From assembly GCA_023667145.1 (NCBI GenBank), contig JAMPAQ010000001.1, positions 980,912 through 1,044,911 of the forward strand: a stretch of DNA of 64,000 nt, in the 5' to 3' direction. The position numbers and the translations under genes are program-made. The notes under the pieces were generated by a model. It did not search any database, had not been told where the DNA came from, and saw nothing but the letters and a program-made list of their open reading frames with translations. The stretch is from Pseudoflavonifractor sp. GTDB taxonomy: Bacteria > Bacteroidota > Bacteroidia > Bacteroidales > Muribaculaceae. This document shows, piece after piece, positions 9,215-18,521 of this stretch; the first letter of the stretch is position 1, and each line of letters begins with the position of its first letter.

Positions 9215-9820
9215 ATGAGACATCTGCTCTACACCCTCCTGCTTGCCGCCACGCTCATCCCTGACTCAACCGTGGCGCAGACACCAGCGACTCCCGACTA
9301 CACGAAAGGAAACAACGTCCATGAGGTCGAGTCACAACCGGCCTCATCGACCACCTCACGATTCTCCCACTTTACGTGGGGTGCCGACATAGGCAGCTGC
9401 ATAGACCTCAATGGCAACAACATGTCATCAGTGCTTATTGACGCGGGCTTCGGATACAAGAACGATTTCATCAACTTTGCCGGTGTCGGTGCCGGCATTA
9501 ACGTGATGCTCAACAACGGGTCCCGCCTGTTTCCCGTCTACGCCATGCTCCGCACCGGCTTCCGTCCCCGCCCGACCATCGCGTTCCTCGACCTCAGGGC
9601 CGGCTGCTCGTTCAACAACATCGACAACTCGACAAGTCAGGTAGGATTCTACGGCTCGGCGGGAGTCGGATTCAATCTCGCCTCCGGCCGCACGTTCAAG
9701 AGCTATATCATCGCCGGATACAGCTACACCGGGCTGCAACCCTACACCGACAAAAGCGGACAGAGCCAAGACCACTCCGACATCAACGCGGCGGTAATCA
9801 GACTCGGCATCTCGTTTTAA
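9215..9820 (+). CDS. Small outer-membrane beta-barrel-like protein
   Basis: 201 residues with a signal peptide ending STVAQ. Alternating hydrophobic strands rich in Gly and aromatics (GADIGSCIDLNGN, DAGFGYKND, AGVGAGINVML) and the end RLGISF, with a terminal Phe, suggest an 8-strand barrel. Starts 7 bases after prmA. No specific function recognised. Confidence 0.6.
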   Translation: MRHLLYTLLLAATLIPDSTVAQTPATPDYTKGNNVHEVESQPASSTTSRFSHFTWGADIGSCIDLNGNNMSSVLIDAGFGYKNDFINFAGVGAGINVMLNNGSRLFPVYAMLRTGFRPRPTIAFLDLRAGCSFNNIDNSTSQVGFYGSAGVGFNLASGRTFKSYIIAGYSYTGLQPYTDKSGQSQDHSDINAAVIRLGISF

Positions 9821-9912
9821 GTCGATGCACACGGTACGATTACAAAATGAAAGCAAAAACATCTTAGGTGACGTTATTTCGCAACTATTCCACGAAAAAA
9901 CTTCATCTTTTA

Positions 9913-9944
9913 TTTGAATATATCAAAATAAAGCCGTACTTTTG
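9913..9944 (+). promoter_or_regulatory. Promoter of the leucine operon
   Basis: TTTG at 9913-9916 and TACTTTTG at 9937-9944 match the Bacteroidetes -33 and -7 elements with a 20-base spacer. Transcription would start about 9950, some 12 bases before the leader-peptide ATG. Confidence 0.75.
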
Positions 9945-9961
9945 CATCCGATTAAGAAATC

Positions 9962-10027
9962 ATGACGATTACAATGAACTCGATTATTCTTTCCCTATCC
10001 ATTATCGGACTTACGCTATCAAAATAA
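9962..10027 (+). CDS. Ile/Leu-rich leader peptide of the leucine operon
   Basis: A 21-residue peptide: MTITMNSIILSLSIIG, then LTLSK and a TAA stop. Nine of 21 residues are Ile (5) or Leu (4). It lies between a canonical promoter and an intrinsic terminator that precedes leuA. This is the pattern of ribosome-mediated attenuation: stalling at Ile or Leu codons would alter folding of the downstream RNA. It probably has no function as a protein. Confidence 0.82.
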   Translation: MTITMNSIILSLSIIGLTLSK

Positions 10028-10105
10028 ATGCGGGAGAAAGAAGTTGTGGACATTATGATATGACAATGAAAAAGCATCGGTCTTTCTCCAATCAGGAGAA
10101 AGACC
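9987..10105 (+). promoter_or_regulatory. Transcription attenuator of the leucine operon (segments 1-4)
   Basis: Four pairing segments are visible. Segment 1 (9987-9995, TTCTTTCCC, inside the Ile8-Leu12 codons) can pair with segment 2 (10032-10042) with a 2-base bulge. Segment 2 (GGAGAAAGA, 10033-10041) can instead pair perfectly with segment 3 (TCTTTCTCC, 10081-10089), forming an antiterminator. Segment 3 otherwise pairs with segment 4 (10095-10105) as the terminator. A ribosome stalled on Ile/Leu codons would cover segment 1, free segment 2 and allow leu expression. The pairing was worked out by eye. Confidence 0.78.
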
Positions 10106-10110
10106 TTTTT
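10079..10110 (+). terminator. Attenuator terminator before leuA
   Basis: A perfect 11-bp stem (GGTCTTTCTCC/GGAGAAAGACC) with a 5-base loop, followed by TTTTT. It ends 37 bases before the leuA ATG and would stop transcription unless the antiterminator forms. Confidence 0.88.
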
Positions 10111-10146
10111 AATAAATGGTAATTAGTAACACTCACTTCTGATAAA

Positions 10147-11643
10147 ATGAGCGACAGATTATTTATCTTCGACACAACATTGCGAGACGGCGAGCAGGTG
10201 CCCGGCTGTCAGCTCAACACCGTTGAGAAAATCGAGGTGGCCAAGGCCCTTGAGGAACTCGGTGTTGATGTAATCGAGGCGGGCTTTCCTGTCTCAAGTC
10301 CGGGTGACTTCAACTCGGTAGTGGAAATCTCCAAGGCCGTCACCTGGCCAACGATATGCGCCCTTACCCGCGCGGTCGAGAACGATATCAAGGTCGCAGC
10401 CGAGGCATTGCAGTATGCCAAGCACAAACGCATCCACACTGGTATCGGGACTTCCGACTACCACATACGCTACAAGTTCAACTCCAATCGTGAGGAGATT
10501 CTTGAGCGGGCCATCGCCTGTGTAAGCTATGCCAAGAAGTTTGTCGAGGATGTCCAGTTCTATGCCGAGGACGCAGGCCGCACCGACAACGAGTATCTTG
10601 CCCGGGTCATTGAGGCAGTCATCAAGGCCGGAGCCACCGTGGTCAATATCCCTGACACCACCGGATACTGTCTGCCGTCACAGTTTGGTGAGAAGATAAG
10701 ATACCTCATGGAGCATGTCGACGGTATCGACAAGGTGACCATCGCCACCCATTGCCACAATGACCTTGGCATGGCTACCGCCAACACCGTCAGCGGCATC
10801 ATCAACGGCGCTCGTCAGGCCGAGGTCACCATAAACGGCATCGGCGAACGCGCCGGCAACACAGCCCTTGAGGAGGTCGTGATGACATTCAAGTCCCACA
10901 AGGAACTCAATATCGACACCAACATCAACACCACCAAGATTGCCGGCATAAGCCGCATGGTGTCGAGCCTCATGAACATGCCCGTCCAGCCCAACAAGGC
11001 GATTGTCGGACGCAATGCCTTTGCCCACTCGTCGGGCATACATCAGGACGGAGTGCTCAAAAACCGCGAGAGCTACGAGATCATCGACCCCAAGGATGTC
11101 GGCATTGACGAGAACTCCATCGTGCTCACCGCCCGCAGCGGACGAGCCGCACTCAAGCACCGTCTCCACGTGCTCGGCATCGACCTCGACAAGGAGACTC
11201 TCGACAAGGCTTACGAGGAGTTCCTCAAGCTCGCCGACCGCAAGAAGGAAATCAACGACGACGATGTCCTCATGCTCGCCGGACAGCACCATCGCTCCAA
11301 ACATCGCATCAAGCTCGACTTCCTTCAGGTCACTGCCGGTGTCGGCATACATTCGGTCGCAAGCGTCGGTCTCGACATCTCGGGTGAGAAATTTGAGGCA
11401 TGTGCCTCGGGCAACGGCCCGGTCGATGCCGCCATCTGTGCCATCAAGAACATCATACGCCGCAAGATGCTCGTCAAGGAGTTTCTCATCCAGGCCATCA
11501 ACAAGGGCAGCAACGATGTCGGCAAGGTGCACATGACCGTCGAATACGACAACAACAGCTACTATGGATTCTCGGCCAACACCGACATTGTCGCCGCGAG
11601 CGCCGAGGCGTTTATCGACGCCATAAACAAGTTTGTCCACTAA
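10147..11643 (+). CDS. leuA: 2-isopropylmalate synthase
   Basis: 498 residues. First committed step of leucine synthesis: acetyl-CoA plus 2-ketoisovalerate. The N-terminal TIM barrel has [13 protein letters not shown] and metal-binding [19 protein letters not shown] follows. The C-terminal third (about 370-498) is the LeuA regulatory domain, the usual site of leucine feedback. First structural gene after the attenuator; leuC follows 31 bases later. Confidence 0.93.
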   Translation: MSDRLFIFDTTLRDGEQVPGCQLNTVEKIEVAKALEELGVDVIEAGFPVSSPGDFNSVVEISKAVTWPTICALTRAVENDIKVAAEALQYAKHKRIHTGIGTSDYHIRYKFNSNREEILERAIACVSYAKKFVEDVQFYAEDAGRTDNEYLARVIEAVIKAGATVVNIPDTTGYCLPSQFGEKIRYLMEHVDGIDKVTIATHCHNDLGMATANTVSGIINGARQAEVTINGIGERAGNTALEEVVMTFKSHKELNIDTNINTTKIAGISRMVSSLMNMPVQPNKAIVGRNAFAHSSGIHQDGVLKNRESYEIIDPKDVGIDENSIVLTARSGRAALKHRLHVLGIDLDKETLDKAYEEFLKLADRKKEINDDDVLMLAGQHHRSKHRIKLDFLQVTAGVGIHSVASVGLDISGEKFEACASGNGPVDAAICAIKNIIRRKMLVKEFLIQAINKGSNDVGKVHMTVEYDNNSYYGFSANTDIVAASAEAFIDAINKFVH

Positions 11644-11674
11644 TCATCAATCACGATAATATTATTACAGAGAT

Positions 11675-13069
11675 ATGGCCAATACATTATTTGATAAGAT
11701 TTGGGATGCCCACGTTGTAAACCTCATCGAGGGAGGCCCGTCACAACTCTATATCGACCGCCACTACTGCCACGAGGTGACCAGCCCACAGGCATTCGAC
11801 GGTCTGCGCAAGCGAGGTCTCAAGGTGTTCCGTCCCGAGAAGACGTTCTGCTCCCCCGACCACAACATCCCCACCCTCAATCAGGACAAGCCGATTGCCG
11901 ACCCCGTGTCACGCAATCAAGTGGAGACACTGACCCGCAACGCCAACGAGTTTGGCGTGACCCTATACGGCCTCGGCCATCGTAAGAACGGCATAATCCA
12001 CGTCATTGGCCCCGAGAACGGATTGACCCTCCCGGGCTATACCATCGTGTGTGGCGACAGCCACACATCAACCCACGGAGCCTTCGGCGCTGTCGCGTTC
12101 GGTATCGGCACAAGCGAGGTGGAGATGGTACTCGCTTCACAGTGCATCCTCCAGCCCAAGCCCAAGACCATGCGCATAAACATCAACGGTAAGCTCAAGC
12201 CCGGTGTCACCGCCAAGGACATTGCCCTTTACATAATCTCCAAGATGACCACAGGCGGAGCCACGGGATACTTTGTCGAGTATGCCGGAGACACCATACG
12301 TAACCTCTCCATGGAGGAGCGCATGACCGTCTGCAACCTCTCCATCGAGATGGGGGCGCGTGGTGGCATGATAGCCCCCGACGAGACCACATTCGCCTAC
12401 GTCAAGGGACGCGAGTTCGCGCCTAAGGGCGAGGAGTGGGACAAGGCCGTAGCCTATTGGCGCACACTCCGCAGCGATGACGATGCAGTCTTTGACAAGG
12501 AGATAAACATTGACGCAGCCGACATCGAGCCGCGCATCACTTTCGGCACCAATCCCGGCATGGGCATGGGCATCAACGACGCTATCCCCGCTCCCGATCC
12601 CGAGGATGAGGCCGGCAAGATTTCCTATGCCAAGTCATTGGAGTATATGGGATTTGAGGTAGGTCAGAAACTGGCCGGACATCCTGTCGATTACGTATTT
12701 CTCGGAAGCTGTACCAACGGACGCATCGAGGACTTCCGCGCCTTTGCCAACTTTGTCAAGGGTCGCAAGAAAGCGCCTGGCATCACGGCATGGCTCGTCC
12801 CCGGATCCTGGATGGTCGATGAGCAGATCAAAGCCGAGGGTCTCGACAAGATACTCGCCGAGGCCGGATTTGAGATACGTCAGCCCGGATGCTCGGCATG
12901 TCTTGCCATGAACGAGGACAAGGTGCCCGCCGGCAAACTCGCCGTCTCGACCTCCAACCGCAACTTTGAGGGCCGTCAGGGTCCCGGGTCTCGCACCATC
13001 CTCGCCGGGCCGCTTGTGGCAGCTGCCACAGCCATCACCGGCGTACTAACCGACCCACGCACAATCTAA
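11675..13069 (+). CDS. leuC: 3-isopropylmalate dehydratase large subunit
   Basis: 464 residues, aconitase family. Carries [14 protein letters not shown], and the 4Fe-4S ligands in GSCTNGR and [10 protein letters not shown] near the C-terminus. With LeuD it isomerises 2- to 3-isopropylmalate. Same strand and order as other Bacteroidales leu operons. Confidence 0.95.
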   Translation: MANTLFDKIWDAHVVNLIEGGPSQLYIDRHYCHEVTSPQAFDGLRKRGLKVFRPEKTFCSPDHNIPTLNQDKPIADPVSRNQVETLTRNANEFGVTLYGLGHRKNGIIHVIGPENGLTLPGYTIVCGDSHTSTHGAFGAVAFGIGTSEVEMVLASQCILQPKPKTMRININGKLKPGVTAKDIALYIISKMTTGGATGYFVEYAGDTIRNLSMEERMTVCNLSIEMGARGGMIAPDETTFAYVKGREFAPKGEEWDKAVAYWRTLRSDDDAVFDKEINIDAADIEPRITFGTNPGMGMGINDAIPAPDPEDEAGKISYAKSLEYMGFEVGQKLAGHPVDYVFLGSCTNGRIEDFRAFANFVKGRKKAPGITAWLVPGSWMVDEQIKAEGLDKILAEAGFEIRQPGCSACLAMNEDKVPAGKLAVSTSNRNFEGRQGPGSRTILAGPLVAAATAITGVLTDPRTI

Positions 13070-13149
13070 CCGACCACTTCGGTCTCATCACAACATGTCA
13101 TGTCAAACGCGTACCTGCACATTACCATGTACGCAATAAACCATACGTA

Positions 13150-13737
13150 ATGAAAGAAAAATTCTCAACCATAACATCCACCTGCGTCCCTCTGCCGATG
13201 GAGAACGTAGATACCGACCAGATCATTCCGGCACGATTTCTCAAGGCCACCTCACGTGAGGGATTTGGCGACAACCTGTTCCGCGACTGGCGTTATGACA
13301 AGGACGGCAACCCCATAAAGGACTTCGTCCTCAACGACCCGACCTACTCGGGGTGCATACTCGTTGCCGGCAAGAACTTCGGCTCGGGATCCAGCCGCGA
13401 ACATGCAGCCTGGGCCATCGCCGACTATGGCTTCCGCGTGGTGGTGTCGAGTTTCTTTGCCGACATCCACAAGAACAACGAGCTCAACAACTTTGTCCTC
13501 CCCGTCGTTGTGTCAGAGCAGTTTCTCGCTGAGCTGTTTGACTCCATCGCAGCCAATCCCGCCACAGAGGTCCGCGTTGATCTCCCGGCCCAGACAATCA
13601 CCAACCTGGCGACAGGCCATAGTGAGAGTTTTGAGATAAATCCCTATAAGAAGCACTGCCTTGAGCAAGGTCTTGATGATATTGAGTTCCTACTCTCCAA
13701 GAAGTCTGACATTGAGGCTTGGGAAGCCGGAAAGTAA
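13150..13737 (+). CDS. leuD: 3-isopropylmalate dehydratase small subunit
   Basis: 195 residues. The swivel domain of the dehydratase: [13 protein letters not shown] near the N-terminus, then [18 protein letters not shown], the conserved substrate loop. Partner of LeuC, 80 bases downstream of it. Confidence 0.95.
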   Translation: MKEKFSTITSTCVPLPMENVDTDQIIPARFLKATSREGFGDNLFRDWRYDKDGNPIKDFVLNDPTYSGCILVAGKNFGSGSSREHAAWAIADYGFRVVVSSFFADIHKNNELNNFVLPVVVSEQFLAELFDSIAANPATEVRVDLPAQTITNLATGHSESFEINPYKKHCLEQGLDDIEFLLSKKSDIEAWEAGK

Positions 13738-13785
13738 CCTGATCCGGTCATCGCATACAGGTCTAAACTGACAAGCACGATCAAG

Positions 13786-15345
13786 ATGCACGTAGAGATT
13801 TTGGATACGACGTTACGCGACGGCGAGCAGACATCAGGGGTATCATTCTCGGCCTCTGAGAAGCTCGGTATCGCGAGACTCCTCCTCGATGAGCTCCACG
13901 TACCCCGTGTCGAGATAGCCTCGGCCCGGGTGTCGGAGGGCGAGCGCGACACCGTGCGCGATGTTTGCGCCTGGGCAGCCCGTACAGGCCACCTCGACAG
14001 CATCGAGGTACTTGGATTTCTCGACAACGGGGAGTCGGTCGATTGGGTGAAAGGTGTCGGTGGACGGGTGATCAACCTGCTCTGCAAGGGTTCGGAGAAA
14101 CACTGCACCTATCAGCTCAAGATGACCCCCGCGCAACATGTTGATGCCATACGCCGGGAGGTCGCCATTGCCCGCGATGCCGGCCTCAAGGTCAACATAT
14201 ATCTTGAGGATTGGTCAAACGGCATGAAAGATTCACGCCAATATGTCTTTGACCTCATGGATGCCATAAAGGGGCTGCCAATCGAACGGTTCATGCTGCC
14301 TGACACCCTCGGCATTCTCAACCCCTACGACACGCTCGCGTATGTCCATCGCATGGTGACACGCTATCCGGGACTCCACTTCGATTTCCACGCCCACAAC
14401 GACTACGACCTTGCCACGGCCAATGTGTTTGCCGCTGTTAAGGGCGGCGCACGTGGGGTCCACTGCACCATAAACGGCCTTGGCGAACGTGCCGGCAACG
14501 CTGCCCTGTCAAGCACGGTAGCCGTCATCCACGACCAGCTCAAGGGTACCACCGGGGTCGATGAGAGCAAGATAAACAAGGTGAGCCACATCGTCGAGTC
14601 ATTCTCGGGGATACTTGTCCCACCCAACAAGCCCATCATTGGCGAGAGTGTCTTCACCCAATGTGCCGGGGTACACGCCGATGGTGACAACAAAAACAAC
14701 CTCTACTACAACGACCTACTCCCCGAACGCTTCGGACGCGAGCGTGAGTATGCGCTCGGCAAGACATCAGGCAAGGCCAACATCAAGAAAAATCTTGAGG
14801 CACTCGGCATCGAGCTCACCGAGGAGAATATCCGCAAGGTCACCCAGCGCATCATCGAGCTTGGCGACAAGAAGGAGATTGTGACTCAGGGCGACCTGCC
14901 ATTTATCGTCGCTGACGTAATCAAGCACGCGACAGTCCCCAATAAGGTACGCGTGATAAACTATGCCCTCAACCTGTCACAGGGTCTGCGGCCGACAGCG
15001 ACTGTCAAACTGGCCATCGACGGTGCCGAGTTTCAGGAGTCGGCTGTCGGCGACGGACAGTATGACGCATTTGTAAAGGCCGTCCGAAACATATATCGCG
15101 TGAGGCTTGGACGTGAATTTCCCGTCCTCACCAATTACGCGGTCAACATCCCTCCGGGGGGACAGACCGATGCCCTCGTCCACACCACCATCACCTGGCG
15201 TTACCGGGGACACATGATAAAGACCCGGGGACTCGATGCCGACCAGACCGAGGCGGCCATACAGGCCACCGTAAAGATGCTCAACCTCATGGAGAGCTAC
15301 CAGCCCGCCGGCAGCGATACCACCGCCACCAACGACCGACATTAA
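13786..15345 (+). CDS. Second isopropylmalate/citramalate synthase-type enzyme (LeuA2)
   Basis: 519 residues, the same fold as Leu[26 protein letters not shown] (metal site), GLGERAGNAALSS, and a C-terminal regulatory domain. It differs from LeuA in substrate-side positions (for example TSGVSFSASEK where LeuA has [11 protein letters not shown]). Bacteroidales leu operons regularly carry such a second synthase between leuD and leuB. It could make citramalate from pyruvate, feeding isoleucine synthesis through LeuCD and LeuB. The Ile codons in the leader fit that idea, but substrate use is inference. Confidence 0.8.
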   Translation: MHVEILDTTLRDGEQTSGVSFSASEKLGIARLLLDELHVPRVEIASARVSEGERDTVRDVCAWAARTGHLDSIEVLGFLDNGESVDWVKGVGGRVINLLCKGSEKHCTYQLKMTPAQHVDAIRREVAIARDAGLKVNIYLEDWSNGMKDSRQYVFDLMDAIKGLPIERFMLPDTLGILNPYDTLAYVHRMVTRYPGLHFDFHAHNDYDLATANVFAAVKGGARGVHCTINGLGERAGNAALSSTVAVIHDQLKGTTGVDESKINKVSHIVESFSGILVPPNKPIIGESVFTQCAGVHADGDNKNNLYYNDLLPERFGREREYALGKTSGKANIKKNLEALGIELTEENIRKVTQRIIELGDKKEIVTQGDLPFIVADVIKHATVPNKVRVINYALNLSQGLRPTATVKLAIDGAEFQESAVGDGQYDAFVKAVRNIYRVRLGREFPVLTNYAVNIPPGGQTDALVHTTITWRYRGHMIKTRGLDADQTEAAIQATVKMLNLMESYQPAGSDTTATNDRH

Positions 15346-15369
15346 CCAAAACAGACAATATAACCGATT

Positions 15370-16431
15370 ATGGATTTCAAAATTGCAGTTCTTCCCGGCG
15401 ACGGAATAGGTCCCGAGATCTCAAAGCAGGGTGTCGATGTGATGACAGCCGTCTGCAACAAGTTCGGACACACTGTGTCTTACAAATACGCCCTCTGCGG
15501 AGCCGATGCGATAGACAAGGTCGGAGACCCGTTCCCCGAGGCCACCTACGAGATATGCCGCGATGCCGATGCCGTACTCTTCTCGGCTGTCGGAGACCCG
15601 AAATTTGACAACGACCCCAATGCCAAGGTACGTCCCGAGCAAGGACTTCTCGCCATGCGCAAGAAACTCGGCCTTTTTGCCAACATCCGTCCCGTCGAGA
15701 CATTTGCCTGTCTCCTGCACAAGTCTCCGCTTCGTCCCGAGCTCGTCGAGGGTGCTGACTTCATCTGTATCCGCGAACTCACCGGCGGCATGTACTTCGG
15801 CGAGAAATATCAGGACAATGACAAGGCTTACGACACCAACGCCTATACGCGTCCCGAGATTGAGCGCATTCTCAAGGTCGCCTTTGACTATGCCATGAAG
15901 CGCCGCAAGCATCTCACCGTCGTTGACAAGGCGAACGTCCTCGCCTCCTCGCGCCTGTGGCGCCAGATTGCCCAAGAGATGGCACCCCAATATCCCGAGG
16001 TAACCACCGACTACATGTATGTCGACAACGCCGCCATGCGCATGATTCAAGAACCCCGATTCTTTGACGTGATGGTGACTGAGAACACATTCGGTGACAT
16101 CCTAACCGACGAGGGATCCGTAATCTCCGGCTCGATGGGACTTCTCCCTTCCGCATCCACAGGCGAGAGTACCCCGGTATTCGAGCCGATACACGGCTCA
16201 TGGCCCCAGGCCAAGGGTCTCAATCTGGCCAACCCCCTTGCCCAGATACTCTCCGTGGCGATGTTGTTTGAATACTTCGACCTCAAGGCCGAGGGCCGTC
16301 TCATACGTGATGCTGTCAACGCCTCGCTCGACAACTATGTCCGCACCCCCGAGATACAGGAGGAGGGACATGGCAACTACGGCACCAAGGAAGTCGGCGA
16401 ATGGATTGTCGAATATATCGAGAAAGCCTGA
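15370..16431 (+). CDS. leuB: 3-isopropylmalate dehydrogenase
   Basis: 353 residues. [10 protein letters not shown] at the N-terminus, [12 protein letters not shown] in the substrate site, [12 protein letters not shown], and [12 protein letters not shown] near the NAD site. Oxidises and decarboxylates 3-isopropylmalate. Last gene of the operon, 24 bases after the previous one and 29 bases before a hairpin. Confidence 0.95.
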   Translation: MDFKIAVLPGDGIGPEISKQGVDVMTAVCNKFGHTVSYKYALCGADAIDKVGDPFPEATYEICRDADAVLFSAVGDPKFDNDPNAKVRPEQGLLAMRKKLGLFANIRPVETFACLLHKSPLRPELVEGADFICIRELTGGMYFGEKYQDNDKAYDTNAYTRPEIERILKVAFDYAMKRRKHLTVVDKANVLASSRLWRQIAQEMAPQYPEVTTDYMYVDNAAMRMIQEPRFFDVMVTENTFGDILTDEGSVISGSMGLLPSASTGESTPVFEPIHGSWPQAKGLNLANPLAQILSVAMLFEYFDLKAEGRLIRDAVNASLDNYVRTPEIQEEGHGNYGTKEVGEWIVEYIEKA

Positions 16432-16460
16432 CCATTCCCACTATAAGCCATTAAGAGAAC

Positions 16461-16489
16461 GTGCGGTTGCGAGTACTTCGCAGCCGCAC
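16461..16489 (+). terminator. Likely terminator of the leucine operon
   Basis: GTGCGGTTGCGA pairs with TCGCAGCCGCAC (one G-U pair), followed by the weakly T-rich ATTATTTATAATT. Confidence 0.6.
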
Positions 16490-16511
16490 ATTATTTATAA
16501 TTACATAAAGC

Positions 16512-16540
16512 AGGAGACTGTGCCTGTTGACACAGCCTCC
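16512..16540 (-). terminator. Likely terminator of glnK-amt
   Basis: GGAG-x-CTGTG pairs with CACAG-x-CTCC. Read on the minus strand, downstream of amt, it is followed by TGCTTTATG. Converges with the leu terminator. Confidence 0.55.
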
Positions 16541-16570
16541 ACGCTTATGACTCATTAAGGGCTCCGCCTA

Positions 16571-17779
16571 TCAGTTATAGCATGACTCGCCGTGCTCGTA
16601 GACATCGAGTCCCTCCTCCTCCTCACGGGCACCGCAGCGCAGACCGAATATCTTGTCTATCGACTTGAAGATAATCATACCCGCGATAAACGCATACGCT
16701 ACAGTCGAGAATGTGCCGAGAGCCTGTACACCAAACGATACTCCCGCATCATCAAATGCAAATACTGCGGTCAGCAATGTCCCGACAACACCGCCTACAC
16801 CATGCACGCTGACAGCACCCACCGGGTCGTCAACCTTGAGTTTCTTGTCGAGAAACGACACCGAGAGACACATGACGACCGAGACAATGACACCTATCAA
16901 GGCCGCTGCCCATACAGGCACACAGTCACATCCGGCAGTGATGCCCACGAGACCCGCCAGCACACCGTTGCACACCATCGACAATGACGGCTTCCCGTCC
17001 ACGAGCCAAGTATACGCCAGCGCCGCCAGACCACCGGTCGCAGCCGCCATGTTGGTAGTGATGAACACATGCGATGCGACAAACGCTCCATCGCCCGTCA
17101 ACGACAATGTCGAGCAGGGGTTAAATCCAAACCAACCTACCCACAGGCAGAATACACCAAGCGCACAGATTGTGAGATTGTGTCCCGGGATAGCACGGCT
17201 CCTCTTGTTCTTGTCATACTTCCCGATACGCGGGCCAAGCACTATCGCTCCCGCAAGGGCGAGCGCACCGCCACACGCGTGGACTATCGTCGAGCCGGCA
17301 AAATCGTGGAAGCCCATCTCGGCGAGCCATCCGCCTCCCCAGCCCCAGTGTCCCGAAATCGGGTAGATGATTGCAGAAATCAGTATGGAATAGAGCAGGT
17401 ACATCGAAAACTTCGTGCGCTCGGCCATCGCACCGCTGACTATCGTGGCCGTTGTGGCACAGAACATCGTCTGAAATATAAAATATGCCGCAGGGGGCAG
17501 ATTGTCATTGCCAAAGTTGCTCATGGCAAAGAAGCCATCCCAACCTATAAACCCGTTCCCCGGACCAAACATAATCGAGAAGCCGATAATCCAGAACAGC
17601 ACACTTCCACACATGAAGTCACAGAAATTTTTCATAAGGATATTGGCCGTATTCTTTGCCCTCGTCAATCCAGCCTCGACCAAGGCAAATCCCGGCTGCA
17701 TCCAGAACACCAACATCGCGCCAAGCAACACCCATAGCGTATCAACACCATTGATTGTATCTGATAAAATCGTATCCAT
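16571..17779 (-). CDS. amt: Ammonium transporter (Amt family)
   Basis: 402 residues with about 11 hydrophobic segments. FWMQPGFALVEAGL opens the first helices; DFAGSTIVHACGG carries the conserved Asp and the first pore His; VHGVGGVVGTLL carries the second pore His. It lies 39 bases downstream of a P-II gene, its usual partner, in one operon. Likely controlled by the glutamine-codon leader at 18315-18431. Confidence 0.95.
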   Translation of the reverse strand: MDTILSDTINGVDTLWVLLGAMLVFWMQPGFALVEAGLTRAKNTANILMKNFCDFMCGSVLFWIIGFSIMFGPGNGFIGWDGFFAMSNFGNDNLPPAAYFIFQTMFCATTATIVSGAMAERTKFSMYLLYSILISAIIYPISGHWGWGGGWLAEMGFHDFAGSTIVHACGGALALAGAIVLGPRIGKYDKNKRSRAIPGHNLTICALGVFCLWVGWFGFNPCSTLSLTGDGAFVASHVFITTNMAAATGGLAALAYTWLVDGKPSLSMVCNGVLAGLVGITAGCDCVPVWAAALIGVIVSVVMCLSVSFLDKKLKVDDPVGAVSVHGVGGVVGTLLTAVFAFDDAGVSFGVQALGTFSTVAYAFIAGMIIFKSIDKIFGLRCGAREEEEGLDVYEHGESCYN

Positions 17780-17818
17780 TGTAGTATCGTTTTTATGTGT
17801 TAAACCTTTGCTTTTTCA

Positions 17819-18166
17819 TTACAGCCTGTTGGCTATCACCTCCTCGCCATGCTTGCCCGTGCGTATGCTGTACACGTCGAGCACCTCACTGACAAATATG
17901 CGTCCGTCACCAACCTCACCAGTGTGGGCAATATCGAGAATCACCTTTATGGTAGGCTCCACAAACTGCTCACGGCACACGATTGACAGATGCACCCTCT
18001 CTATCACGTCAGTACTGTACTGCACCCCACGGTAAACCCGCTCCTGACGCGCCTGGCCGATTCCATGCACATCGTGATACTCAAACCAGTTGATGTCAGA
18101 GTCAAGCAACGCCGCTTTCAGCTCCTCAAACCTCGTCTTGCGAATAATCGCCTCAATCTTTTTCAT
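17819..18166 (-). CDS. glnK: P-II family nitrogen regulator
   Basis: 115 residues. MKKIEAIIRKTRFEELK is the P-II start. The T-loop reads HGIGQARQERVYRGVQY and holds a Tyr near the usual modification position; GEVGDGRIFVSEVLDVYSIRTGK is the C-terminal P-II signature with the ATP/2-oxoglutarate site. In family members it binds and blocks Amt when nitrogen is plentiful. The T-loop differs from enteric GlnB/GlnK in its first half. Confidence 0.92.
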   Translation of the reverse strand: MKKIEAIIRKTRFEELKAALLDSDINWFEYHDVHGIGQARQERVYRGVQYSTDVIERVHLSIVCREQFVEPTIKVILDIAHTGEVGDGRIFVSEVLDVYSIRTGKHGEEVIANRL

Positions 18167-18204
18167 AATCCTTTTTACTTTAGTTTTTTGAATGATTTAT
18201 TTGG

Positions 18205-18246
18205 TTGATACTCTCATAATCCAAATTGATACTCTCATAGTCTAAA
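18205..18246. repeat. 21-bp tandem repeat before glnK
   Basis: Two adjacent 21-base units (18205-18225 and 18226-18246) match at 19 of 21 positions and share TTGATACTCTCATA. The 21-base period is two helical turns and also seven codons. It lies between the attenuator terminator and glnK, so it is in the mRNA leader. Confidence 0.8.
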
Positions 18247-18285
18247 AGAGGAGAGGCGGACCTCCCTTAGGGAAACCAGCCTCTC
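18244..18285 (-). terminator. Putative attenuator terminator before glnK-amt
   Basis: On the minus strand GAGAGGC (18285-18279) pairs with GCCTCTC (18257-18251), the loop holds a further TCCC/GGGA stem, and CTCTTTT follows. It begins 30 bases after the stop codon of the Gln-rich leader peptide and stops short of glnK, so read-through is needed for expression. Confidence 0.72.
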
Positions 18286-18314
18286 TAATCTCTTATCCTT
18301 ATTATTTTGTCTTG

Positions 18315-18431
18315 CTACAATTCTGTTTTTGCCGGACTGGTACGGCCATATACAAGCAAGCGGACCTGAACATTGTTCAAGCCTTGCTGCTGACCCTGCT
18401 GCTGGCAAAAATATGCAAATCTCGTTGTCAT
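18315..18431 (-). CDS. Gln-rich leader peptide of glnK-amt
   Basis: A 38-residue ORF starting MTTRFAYFCQQQGQQQGLNN. Six of seven residues from 10 to 16 are Gln (five CAG, one CAA), with one more Gln at 22. It starts about 21 bases after a full promoter and ends 30 bases before a terminator-like hairpin that precedes glnK. This is the layout of an amino-acid attenuator sensing charged glutamine tRNA. No protein family recognised; probably regulatory only. Confidence 0.78.
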   Translation of the reverse strand: MTTRFAYFCQQQGQQQGLNNVQVRLLVYGRTSPAKTEL

Positions 18432-18451
18432 CTTTTCTCTTATTTTGATGG

Positions 18452-18482
18452 CAAATTTACACCAAAATTTCAACTATGCAAA
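18452..18482 (-). promoter_or_regulatory. Promoter of the Gln leader-glnK-amt unit
   Basis: On the minus strand TTTG (18482-18479) and TAAATTTG (18459-18452) match both Bacteroidetes elements with a 19-base spacer. Transcription would begin near 18445, shortly before the leader ATG at 18431. Confidence 0.75.
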
Positions 18483-18521
18483 ATATTTTCTAATAAATTT
18501 ATCAATCCAAAAGAATTTTGC

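Noticed and set aside
9868-10122. An 84-codon open frame across the leader region of leuA
   Set aside because: It overlaps the promoter, the leader peptide in another frame and the attenuator stem; the regulatory reading explains every part of it.
10678-11640. A 320-codon minus-strand frame opposite leuA
   Set aside because: Shadow of leuA; Asp/Val/Gly-rich low-complexity translation with no family resemblance.
18160-18250. Sigma-54 promoter for glnK-amt
   Set aside because: No GG-N10-GC pattern found; a normal TAnnTTTG promoter lies upstream of the Gln leader.
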